Positions 54,638-62,677 of a stretch of DNA of 64,000 nt are shown one piece after another. Within the stretch, counting starts at the first letter, position 1, and each line of letters begins with the position of its first letter. Under the pieces are notes generated by a model that did no database searches, was not told where the DNA came from, and saw only the letters and a program-made list of their open reading frames with translations. The translations under genes were made by a program, and so were the position numbers. Source of the stretch: Bradyrhizobium sp. CB82 (GTDB lineage Bacteria > Pseudomonadota > Alphaproteobacteria > Rhizobiales > Xanthobacteraceae); contig NZ_CP121650.1 of assembly GCF_029714405.1 (NCBI RefSeq), positions 2,113,001-2,177,000 on the forward strand. Direction: 5' to 3'.

Positions 54638-54657
54638 AAGGACTCATCAAGGACTCA
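54638..54657 (+). repeat. Tandem direct repeat AAGGACTCA next to the tRNA fragment
   Basis: Two copies of AAGGACTCA are separated by TC, and the second runs into the tRNA fragment. Direct repeats of this size beside an attachment core may be arm-type integrase sites. Confidence 0.45.
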
Positions 54658-54720
54658 AACCGTTAGAGCACGGGAATCATAATCCTGGGGTCGGGGGTTC
54701 GAGTCCCTCCCCCGCTACCA
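54651..54720 (+). tRNA. 3' portion of a CAU-anticodon tRNA (attachment-site remnant)
   Basis: The D-loop end (GTTAGAGC), anticodon arm CGGGA-ATCATAA-TCCTG with CAU, T arm GGGGG-TTCGAGT-CCCTC and acceptor CCCGCTA with CCA are present. The 5' acceptor strand (expected TAGCGGG) and the left side of the D arm are replaced by other sequence. So it is not a functional tRNA but the duplicated 3' part left by site-specific integration. The CAU anticodon means Met or the CAU-type Ile. Confidence 0.8.
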
Positions 54721-54970
54721 TATTCCCGATTTTTGTACGCAGACTACGATTCTGTTCGAGTGCGCGCGCTAGTTGGCCTGTCGGTTTCGGAGCGGGCACC
54801 GGCGTGGTTGTGTCTGCAGCGCGGCGAGATTTCCAGCGCTTAGGCGAAGACTTGTAAGGTTTTTCGTGCAACTCCCGGTGCCCGTTCGCCGAGACGAACG
54901 CCCAGTTTCGTCGGTCAATGTCACCTCGACCGCCTCCGTGCGTCAAAACTGCTCGCCGCCGCCATGAGGA

Positions 54971-55915
54971 CTATGGCTTCGGCGAGTCCGCGTATTCTCG
55001 GGGGGAAACGCCGAAGCGCTTTCGGAACGCATGATTGAAATGAGAAATATCGCTGAACCCCCAGGAGAGGGCGATGAGGTTGATTGGCCGCCGAGACCCG
55101 CGCGACAATTCGGCGGCGCACTGCTCAAGCCGACGGCTTCGCACCAGCTCTCCGAACGTCATTTCGCAAGACTCAAAGAGCCGGTGCAAATATCGTCGCG
55201 ATATTCCAAATCTGCGGCAGACCACTTCCACAGACAGGGCCGGGTCGGCAAGGTTCATGTCGATGAACCTAACGATCGACGTTAGCAGCGCATTTTGAAC
55301 GGCGCCCTCAGCTCTTTCCACCGCGTCAGCGCTTCCGCCGAGCGACAAGGCGACCAACTCGGTCATCATGCGCGCAACGGAAGGTCTGGCCGAAGTCGGG
55401 ATGTTGCCGGGTAGCCTGACGATCGATTGCAGGAAATCGACGGCGAGCATGCCCAACGGGGTATCCCGGGACACCCGTACCGCCGTCTGCTGCGGGGAGT
55501 CCTTCAATAGTGGTTCAAGTTGTCTTTTTGGGATTCTGAAGGAATAGATTTCGAGGCCGGATCGATAATCAAGATCGTATGGCTCGGTTGAATCGACAAT
55601 GTAGAACTCGTTTGGTCGGATCAGAGTCTCGCGCCCCCGTTGTTGGGCGAGAACATCGCCTTTGATTTGCATATTGACGAAATAGTACTCAAGCGGCGAC
55701 TTCCTGATCTCCGCTGCACCTCTGATGACGCGGTGCTCTTCGGTGAGTAGGGTGGTCACGTTGATATCGGACAACAAATTGGCGGTGACATCACCCCTGA
55801 AGCCGCCACCCGACTTACGAGATGGGTTGAGGGTGATGAAGGCCTCGCAGAGTACCTCGCGCCAATAACCGAATTGCTGATGGTGCGGAAGGTCCTGGGT
55901 TGTCCAGAACGGCAT
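54971..55915 (-). CDS. AraC-family regulator (AraC-binding-like sensor)
   Basis: The protein has 314 residues from the ATG preceded by GGAGAG. The sensor half has FWTTQDLPHHQQFGYWREVL then YYFVNMQIKGDVLAQQRGRE and EFYIVDSTEPYDLDY, the pattern of the FeaR/AraC-binding-like group. The C-terminal half has the helix-turn-helix pair with VCRRFGISRRYLHRLFESCE and ALSWGFSDISHFNHAFRKRF. It is divergent from the flavoprotein gene 279 bases away and is its likely regulator. Confidence 0.9.
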   Translation of the reverse strand: MPFWTTQDLPHHQQFGYWREVLCEAFITLNPSRKSGGGFRGDVTANLLSDINVTTLLTEEHRVIRGAAEIRKSPLEYYFVNMQIKGDVLAQQRGRETLIRPNEFYIVDSTEPYDLDYRSGLEIYSFRIPKRQLEPLLKDSPQQTAVRVSRDTPLGMLAVDFLQSIVRLPGNIPTSARPSVARMMTELVALSLGGSADAVERAEGAVQNALLTSIVRFIDMNLADPALSVEVVCRRFGISRRYLHRLFESCEMTFGELVRSRRLEQCAAELSRGSRRPINLIALSWGFSDISHFNHAFRKRFGVSPREYADSPKP

Positions 55916-56193
55916 GAAACTCTCCGTGACTGGCGACAGAAACGTCCTTGGCAAGGGTCTGTCCCTTGATTGCCTTGGTCAAGTCTAAAGATGTCGGCCC
56001 GATGCCGATTATTTGGGCCGGCCATCAATCCCCATAAGGCCCTTCATGGATTGGTGCAGATACACCGACTATGGACCTACCGGGAAGAATGGCGCCCGAA
56101 AATGCACTCCAGACCAATTTTTTTGTCACTCCCGCCCAAGAAGGCGTGCTGCTGCCGATGCCAGAATGAGATCGGCAAGCGGGAGGATCAGCT

Positions 56194-57447
56194 ATGGGTA
56201 TCGATTTCAGGCTCAGCGAAGACCAGATTGCACTCCGAGACGGTGCACGCGCATTCGCAAGGGAAGTTCTCAAGGACGTACGATCGACGATCCGCAAATA
56301 TGCCAAGCCCGATGAACGCTTCTATGCCATCAGGCCGTTCCACAAGATGGGCGTCGACGCCGGTTTCGTGAAGGGATTGTTTCCCAAGGAGGTCGGCGGC
56401 ACCGACGTTTCGACACTCGATTTCGCGCTTGCGGCTGAAGAGTTGTGCGTCGTTGACGTCAACGTTCCCAGTGCGATGCTCGGAACCGGCCTTTGCGTCA
56501 AGCCCGTCATCATGTTCGGGACCGAGGAGCAGAAGCAGCGCCTGCTTCCCGATTTCATCCGGGACGGATCCCTGCTCGGCGCACTCGCCTTCACCGAGGT
56601 GACGGGTGGCGCGAATTTCGATGCCCCGGATCCGCGCTTCGGCGTGAAGACCTTCGCCATCCGCGAAGGCGATGAGTGGGTGATCAACGGTGAAAAGCAC
56701 TACACCACCAACGGCACCGGCTGGGACGGCAAGAATTGCCATCTCTACGCAGTGGTCTGCCGGACGGATCCGAGCAAGGGCGCACAGGACTCCCTCGCCG
56801 TGATCATGGTTCCGGGAAGCGCGCCCGGAGTCAAGGTGACGGGGATCCTGGATACGGCTGGGCACCGGGCCACGATCTCGCCGCGAATGAAGTTCGAGAA
56901 TGTCCGCGTTCCCGCCGGCAATATCATCGGCAAGCCGGGAGACGGGATCGAGATCGTCTCGACCAATTTTGCGTGGACTGCGGCGCTGATCGGGGCCGCC
57001 TGTGTCGGGGTCATGCGCGCCGCGTTCGACCATGCGGTCGCGTTCGCGCGGAAGGATGCCCGCTCCGGGCCGCATCCGATCATCGAATATTCCACGGTGG
57101 GCTACATGCTGGCCGACATGAAGATGAAGATCGAGGCCTGCCGGTATCTGACCTGGAAAGCCTGCCAGCAATTCGACCTGTCCAAAGGCAGGGAGCACGA
57201 ACTTGCCGTGATGACAAAAGTGTTCTGCTCGGAAACCTGCGTCGATGTCGTCTATGACGCCATGAGGCTGGTCGGTGTCGACAGCTACACCGACATGCAC
57301 CCGCTGGCGGAATTGATGAATGATGCGATGTGCTTCCCGCTCTACGATGGCGGCAATATGGGGGCTCGCCGCAGGAATCTACACAATATCATCAAGAGCC
57401 CATCCTATAGTTCGCTTGCCGCACCCTATGGCACGTTTGGAGGTTAG
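56194..57447 (+). CDS. Acyl-CoA dehydrogenase-fold flavoprotein, nitroalkane oxidase-like
   Basis: The 417-residue protein has the three-domain ACAD fold: helical N-domain, the FAD strand region (ALAFTEVTGGANFDAPD), and the C-terminal four-helix domain. GGGAGGA is six bases before the ATG. The catalytic position reads FPLYDGGNMGARRRN: Asp385 replaces the Glu of acyl-CoA dehydrogenases, and Arg392 follows seven residues later. That Asp/Arg pair is the one used by nitroalkane oxidase to take a proton from nitroalkanes. The divergent AraC gene suggests induction by substrate. An ordinary acyl-CoA role is not excluded. Confidence 0.85.
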   Translation: MGIDFRLSEDQIALRDGARAFAREVLKDVRSTIRKYAKPDERFYAIRPFHKMGVDAGFVKGLFPKEVGGTDVSTLDFALAAEELCVVDVNVPSAMLGTGLCVKPVIMFGTEEQKQRLLPDFIRDGSLLGALAFTEVTGGANFDAPDPRFGVKTFAIREGDEWVINGEKHYTTNGTGWDGKNCHLYAVVCRTDPSKGAQDSLAVIMVPGSAPGVKVTGILDTAGHRATISPRMKFENVRVPAGNIIGKPGDGIEIVSTNFAWTAALIGAACVGVMRAAFDHAVAFARKDARSGPHPIIEYSTVGYMLADMKMKIEACRYLTWKACQQFDLSKGREHELAVMTKVFCSETCVDVVYDAMRLVGVDSYTDMHPLAELMNDAMCFPLYDGGNMGARRRNLHNIIKSPSYSSLAAPYGTFGG

Positions 57448-58287
57448 GTCGAAACGTGGCTGTCGCAGCGCTTCGGGTGCCGGCGCGGGCGGCGAGGCTC
57501 GTCGGGCTCTACGACTAGCCGGCCGAAGGCACGTTCTCGTCCGATTTTCGGCGATATTGTTTGCTCGCCGCCGATATCGGACATTGTGGGCTTCCAAGAT
57601 CTGCGCGGCGCGCGCAAAACTGACCTGCCCCAGTCCTTTGCGCCGTACATCATACGGAAGATTGAAGAAGATATCGCAAGTGCGACGGGTGTGGGGAAAG
57701 GCGCCACCCGGCATGAGGGTTAAGAGGCAGTGCAAAACGAAGCACTACGATCGTGCGACGGATGCCCGTTTCCGGCCGGATTAGCCACAGGTCCGACCGC
57801 CAAGTCATTGATTATTCTCAACCTGCAGCTGACTCTTAACGAGCGCGATGTGACGATTGAGGTTTCGGGAAAGCGCTGTTCGCGCCTAGGTCTCGCTCTA
57901 CGTGTTCACATTGCGGAGAAGCGCTCTCATGGATGCGTCTCGAAGGTTACTTTCGTTGATCTATTCGGCCACCGATAGCCGGGACGGATTGCTTGCCTTG
58001 ATTTCGGGGCAAGTCCTCCTCACGGGCTTTTCTCGGTCTGGAAATCCATCCTTCCTTCTGATTTCCTCGCCTGGGTCGTGGATAGGTTTAACCTCGGCCC
58101 TTGACGGGCGTGCTTATGGCTATGATGCGTTTGCCATAGGAGTCTCGAGCAGGATGAAATTGCGACGACCAAATACGCGTCTGTCACGATTCATAACCTG
58201 CCAGCCATCGAGCGCCTCAGCTCGAGCGATGGCGTCGACAGCTAGAAAAGCACGTCCTATCTCGGATCAAGGAAAGCTTTGGGAGTG
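57448..58287. other. Gap with protein-like remnants
   Basis: About 840 bases. A minus-strand frame without start (58120-58266) reads VDAIARAEALDGWQVMNRDR and RRNFILLETPMANAS-stop and may be a gene end; a plus-strand stretch near 57810-57900 has LTLNERDVTIEVSG, faintly like a 2Fe-2S protein start. Neither is complete. Confidence 0.35.
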
Positions 58288-59376
58288 TCACCGTCCATCC
58301 AGCGCGCGGCGCCATTCGCGGAAGAAGGCTTTGCGCTTGGATTGATCGAGGTTCGCCAGGAGGTCGGGTCCGACGCGGATAGGACGGAGCTTGTCCTCGC
58401 TTACTGTGGCGCGGATCCCCGTTGGGAGATCGGAGCGCACCGTTCCAAAGGAGCGCGCCGCCAACTTCTCCTGACCGCTCCGGGAAAGCAGGAAGTCCAT
58501 GAAGAGTGCGGCTTCTGCCGGATGCGGCGCGCTCTTCGGGATAATCGCGATACGCGTAATCAGCGCGGTATAATCCGTGAACAGGGTCACACCGATCGAT
58601 GGGTCCTCCTTCGCGCGTTCCAGCGCGTATGAAGCGATCATATCGTAGGCCAGCAAATGTTCTCCGCTCGCGACCCGATCGAGGATCGTGTGACTGAAGG
58701 TGTAAAGGCGAACGCCGACCTGTCCAAGGCCTCGGATCAGGCTCCAGGTGTTCGGAGTGATCTGCACGTCGTTACTGAAGAAGAGAAATCCGGTACCACT
58801 CAGTTCGGCATCGTATGAGGCCACCTTGCCCTGATAGGTGCTGCGCTTTGTGGTCAACAGCTTCAGCAGATCAGCTCGCGTGCGCGGAACGTCCTCTGGC
58901 GGAACCAGCCGCTTGTTGTAGACGAGAGCGATCGGCTCGGCGGTAATCCCGAAGGCCTGCTTCCTCCAGATTGCCCAATCGGGGATTCGATCAGGTTCGG
59001 TTGGTGGGAAGGGTTGCGCATAGCCGTCGTTCACGAGCTTGACCTGCAGGTCCATCGCCGAACTCCACGCAATGTCGGCGCATTGACCGCGCTCGCGGCA
59101 TTTGACGACGTCCTCGTAAATCTCCAGAGAACTCTGATGGATGTAATCGACGCGAATATTGGGATGCAAGCGATGCCACTCGCCAAGCAGGCCTTTCACC
59201 TCGACGGTATCCGATGTCGAGATGATGCGTATCGCGCCCTCCGTACCGGAGCCCGCCGACAGTCGGTCCCGGTCAAGTGGGTCGGTGCGGACCTGGTCCT
59301 CTTGGCTGCTCGTCGGTGTGGCCGCGAGGGCGCACAGGACGGTTAAGGCTACGAAATGTAACCTACTCCTCAGCAT
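58288..59376 (-). CDS. Periplasmic solute-binding protein, ABC family 1
   Basis: The 362-residue protein has a signal peptide (LTVLCALAATPTSS) and the family 1 pattern: EGAIRIISTSDTVEVKGLLG, ADIAWSSAMDLQVKLVNDGY, AEPIALVYNKRLVPPEDVPR, and YTALITRIAIIPKSAPHPAE then ALFMDFLLSRSGQE. It resembles iron- or organic-anion-binding ABC receptors. No permease or ATPase gene is adjacent. With the nearby ModA-like protein, MFS transporter and TctDE-type sensor it may act as a ligand-binding accessory or sensor partner. Confidence 0.8.
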   Translation of the reverse strand: MLRSRLHFVALTVLCALAATPTSSQEDQVRTDPLDRDRLSAGSGTEGAIRIISTSDTVEVKGLLGEWHRLHPNIRVDYIHQSSLEIYEDVVKCRERGQCADIAWSSAMDLQVKLVNDGYAQPFPPTEPDRIPDWAIWRKQAFGITAEPIALVYNKRLVPPEDVPRTRADLLKLLTTKRSTYQGKVASYDAELSGTGFLFFSNDVQITPNTWSLIRGLGQVGVRLYTFSHTILDRVASGEHLLAYDMIASYALERAKEDPSIGVTLFTDYTALITRIAIIPKSAPHPAEAALFMDFLLSRSGQEKLAARSFGTVRSDLPTGIRATVSEDKLRPIRVGPDLLANLDQSKRKAFFREWRRALDGR

Positions 59377-59517
59377 CCGAACTGCCTCGATCTGCCGGAC
59401 GTTGGCCGGCCGAGGCGGTTATCGTAACCAGTCCGCCAGCCGACGTCTAAAGCAGACAGTATAGAGGAGGCCCTCGTCCGAAGAAAAGCTCGGGCTCAAT
59501 CCGGATCCAAGAGATTT

Positions 59518-60333
59518 CTATCGGGTGGTGGCGATTGGCTCCATGCCGGATTTCACGAGTGCGGGCGCCGCCGCGGCCGAAGCGAGGAAGTCGATGAGTG
59601 CCCTGCCTTGCTCGCGTGCCTTGGTGTCCCTGGTGAGGGCAGCCGAGAAGATTGTGATCTTTTGGAGTTCTGGTGGCAGCGGCCCAACCAGCTCGGCGCC
59701 CGGGATTGGCAGCAACTCGCTGATTTGCTGAAAGCCGAGTTCGGCGTCACCGCGCGCGACGACGCCGGCGACGGGATCTGCCGGGATCATTTTGGCCTTG
59801 CCTTCCATCTCCGACGCGATCCCGAGCTTTTTGAAGAGTTCTGTCCCGACGTAGACGCCGCTGGCACTGTCGGAATATGCGACGGATTTCGCGGCGAGGA
59901 GGGTTGCCTTGAGGGCCTCCGCTGTCGAGATGTCGGGCCTGGGAGCCCCCGCGCGAACAACCATGCCTATCGGGGAGCGCACAAGGTCCACTCGGCTGCC
60001 AGCATCGGCATATCCCTTGGAGATCATGACACCGAGCGCGTCACCCACCATGATAAGAACATCAGCAGGTTCCCCGCGGGCCAAACGAATGGGGATCGCA
60101 TTCTCAGTACTTCCCATCGAAGGCCCGTAAGATGTGATGACGGCGTTGCCGGTCGCCTTTTCGAATTGTGGGACGAGCTCCTTGTAGGCGGCGCTGAGGC
60201 CGCCTGAAATCATGACCCGAATTTCCGCCGCTTCAGCCCCTGGTGCGCAGAGTGTGGCAACCAGGACCGCTACTGCAAGAAGCCAAGTCGGACGAATGGG
60301 ACGCATCAAGTCACGTTGGGGCTGTTCATTCAT
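59518..60333 (-). CDS. ModA-like periplasmic substrate-binding protein
   Basis: The 271-residue protein has a signal peptide ending near AEAAE and then IRVMISGGLSAAYKELVPQF, IPIRLARGEPADVLIMVGDA and VAYSDSASGVYVGTELFKKL, which match molybdate/tungstate-binding-like type 2 receptors. GGAGGG precedes the ATG. It starts 15 bases after the MFS gene stop and so is in that operon. Without ModB or ModC nearby, transport of molybdate is not implied; many such proteins bind organic acids. Confidence 0.82.
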   Translation of the reverse strand: MNEQPQRDLMRPIRPTWLLAVAVLVATLCAPGAEAAEIRVMISGGLSAAYKELVPQFEKATGNAVITSYGPSMGSTENAIPIRLARGEPADVLIMVGDALGVMISKGYADAGSRVDLVRSPIGMVVRAGAPRPDISTAEALKATLLAAKSVAYSDSASGVYVGTELFKKLGIASEMEGKAKMIPADPVAGVVARGDAELGFQQISELLPIPGAELVGPLPPELQKITIFSAALTRDTKAREQGRALIDFLASAAAAPALVKSGMEPIATTR

Positions 60334-60348
60334 GACAGGTGGCCCTCC

Positions 60349-61653
60349 TCAGGTCCCGACGGTGTTCAAGCTGGCGGAGACTTCGGATGCCGTCGCAACC
60401 GCCTGCGTTCTATACACCAACAGGGTCCCAACCAGGCCACATGCTGCCGCGGCGCTCATCCACCAGCCGGGGGCAGCATTATCGCCGGTCACCGCAATCA
60501 GCCAGGTGCAGATGGCAGCCGTAAAGCCCCCAAATGTCGTCGCCAGGCTGTAGGCAAGGGAGAAGCCGGACGTGCGTACGCCGACCGGCATGACCTCCGT
60601 CAGCGCGACGATCATCGCGCCATTGTAGCTCGCATAGATAAAAGACAACCAAAGTTCGACGGCCAGCATCTTGCCGAAAGTCGGCTCAGCGGCGAGCCAG
60701 GAGAGAGCGGGATAGGCCGAGACGAGGCCAAGTAGAGAGAAGCCCACGAGGATCGGCTTGCGGCCGATCTTGTCCGACCAGGCTCCCATCACCGGAAGCC
60801 AGAAGAAGTTCGAAATGCCGACGCAGATCGTCACCAACAAACTGTCGGTCGCGGAGAGCTTCAAAACTGACTTCCCGAAGGTAGGCGTGTAGACAGTGAT
60901 GAGGTAGAACGAAACGGTCGTCATGATCACCATCATCATGCCGCACAGCACGATCGCCCAGTTTGCGAGGATCGAGCGGTAAATCTGACCTACGGTGGGA
61001 TGATGCTTGCGCGCGAGAAACTCCTCCGTCTCCTGCAGCGAACGTCGGATGAAGAACACGAACGGCACGATCATGCAGCCAACGAAGAACGGAATCCGCC
61101 ATCCCCAGTCGTCGACCTGCTGCGGAGAAAGCCAGGCGTTGAGCGCAAAGCCGAATGCGGCCGACACGATGATCGCGACTTGCTGGCTCGCCGATTGCCA
61201 ACTGGCATAGAAACCTTTGTGGCCGGGCGTCGCCATCTCGGAGAGATAGACGGACACGCCGCCCAGCTCGACTCCCGCTGAGAAGCCCTGCAACAGCCTT
61301 CCGATCAGCACGAGGAGAGGAGCCGCGATGCCAATGGTCGCGTAGCTCGGGACGAAAGCGATCAAGACGGTTCCGCAAGCCATGATCGAGAGTGTCACGA
61401 TCAAGCCCTTGCGACGTCCGATCCGGTCGACGTAAGCCCCTAGGAAGATGGCCCCGAGCGGACGCATCAAGAAGCCGGCTCCAAAAGCGACAAACGTCAA
61501 CAGTAGGGATGCGTACTGGCTTTCAAGCGGAAAGAATGCCTTGGCGATGTAGGACGCAAACACCCCGGAAAGAAAGAAGTCGAACATCTCCAGGAAGTTG
61601 CCGCTGGTGACGCGCAGCACCATCCCGATCTTCGATTGCCCGGATGCCGTCAT
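60349..61653 (-). CDS. MHS-family MFS transporter (citrate/tricarballylate type)
   Basis: The 434-residue protein has twelve helices. The first loop reads [20 protein letters not shown] and the MHS signature is [24 protein letters not shown], followed by [20 protein letters not shown]. These residues fit citrate-proton and tricarballylate symporters (CitA, TcuC). GGGAGGA precedes the ATG. It heads a leftward unit with the ModA-like gene and is divergent from a TctD/TctE-like system, the kind that controls tricarboxylate uptake. Confidence 0.87.
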   Translation of the reverse strand: MTASGQSKIGMVLRVTSGNFLEMFDFFLSGVFASYIAKAFFPLESQYASLLLTFVAFGAGFLMRPLGAIFLGAYVDRIGRRKGLIVTLSIMACGTVLIAFVPSYATIGIAAPLLVLIGRLLQGFSAGVELGGVSVYLSEMATPGHKGFYASWQSASQQVAIIVSAAFGFALNAWLSPQQVDDWGWRIPFFVGCMIVPFVFFIRRSLQETEEFLARKHHPTVGQIYRSILANWAIVLCGMMMVIMTTVSFYLITVYTPTFGKSVLKLSATDSLLVTICVGISNFFWLPVMGAWSDKIGRKPILVGFSLLGLVSAYPALSWLAAEPTFGKMLAVELWLSFIYASYNGAMIVALTEVMPVGVRTSGFSLAYSLATTFGGFTAAICTWLIAVTGDNAAPGWWMSAAAACGLVGTLLVYRTQAVATASEVSASLNTVGT

Positions 61654-62011
61654 GTTGTCCTCCCGTGGTTCTCGTGTTGTTTGACCCGATTACGGGTTCT
61701 TGTGTTGCGCATCGATCGCGCTTTGCGTTGGGACCGCCCGATTTGGCGCAGTCAAAAAGCGCAGGTGGTCCAGAGCTGCTGCAGCGAAAGCGATGAGATA
61801 GCGTAGACAGCTGAGCTGTCGTCAACCTGTCACGGCGAGCCGCCGCGGCGCGTCAGGACCGCACAGGCAGGGAGTATGCGGATTTACCGAACGATAAAAG
61901 GTGTCTGCAAAGATGGAGATGCCATCGCGACTGCTCTGTGATAGAGGTCTGGCAAGGTGCAAATAAAGCAACAAGCGCCGGAGCCAAGAAATCAATGGCG
62001 GGGGAGGCGCC
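61654..62011. promoter_or_regulatory. Divergent promoter region of the transporter and two-component system
   Basis: About 360 bases between divergent starts. It contains ACCCG-ATTA-CGGGT (61684-61697), a short symmetric site that the response regulator might bind. No gene is seen here. Confidence 0.4.
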
Positions 62012-62677
62012 GTGAGGATCCTGATCGTTGAAGACGATATGGCACTTGTCCGGGGTCTTTCGGCCTCGCTCAAGTCGATGGGCTTTGCGGTTGATCATGA
62101 ACCGGATGGCGCCGAAGCGGCTTCAATCGCCATCTCCGAACCTTACAGCCTTGTGGTCCTCGATCTCGGCTTGCCCAATAGCTCGGGTTTTGAGGTTCTG
62201 CGTCAGGTCCGCGCCAGCGGGTCGAAGGTGCCGATCATGATCTTGACAGCACGCGATGCCACCGCAGACAAGGTAAAGGGACTGGATCTCGGAGCGGACG
62301 ATTACGTTCGCAAGCCGTTCGATCTGTCGGAGTTCGAAGCGCGTGTTCGCGCGCTGGTCAGGCGCGGTCAAGGTCGCACCGATCCGCTTTTGACGTGCGG
62401 ATCCCTCGTGATCGATCCAGCGATGGGCCGCGCGACCCTCGGTGATAAGCCGCTTGACTTGCGCCGCCGGGAGATGGCGGTTCTGAAGATATTGATGCTT
62501 CACCATGGCAAGCTAGTACTAAAGGACCGCCTTATTGCCGAGGTCTTCGGCTTCGACGAGCCGGTTGGCCCAAATGTGCTGGAGCTCTATATCGCCCGTC
62601 TTCGCCAGAAACTCGGTTCTGATGGACCGAGGATCCGCACCATGCGTGGGCTCGGATATCTTCTGGAAGCACGCTGA
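62012..62677 (+). CDS. Response regulator, OmpR/TctD type
   Basis: The protein has 221 residues from the GTG after GGGGAGG. The receiver domain has the acidic pocket D8/D9, phospho-acceptor D51 (VVLDLGLPNSSGFE) and the conserved lysine in DDYVRKPFDLSEFE. The C-terminal winged helix reads LDLRRREMAVLKILMLHHGK and ENVLELYIARLRQKL-like sequence. It should control the divergent transporter genes. Its stop overlaps the kinase start by one base. Confidence 0.93.
   Translation: MRILIVEDDMALVRGLSASLKSMGFAVDHEPDGAEAASIAISEPYSLVVLDLGLPNSSGFEVLRQVRASGSKVPIMILTARDATADKVKGLDLGADDYVRKPFDLSEFEARVRALVRRGQGRTDPLLTCGSLVIDPAMGRATLGDKPLDLRRREMAVLKILMLHHGKLVLKDRLIAEVFGFDEPVGPNVLELYIARLRQKLGSDGPRIRTMRGLGYLLEAR

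Noticed and set aside
54651..54720. Complete functional tRNA
   Set aside because: The 5' acceptor strand and part of the D arm are missing, so only the 3' portion is present.
56188..57300. Long minus-strand open frame of 370 residues
   Set aside because: It is antisense to the flavoprotein gene, whose family motifs run throughout.
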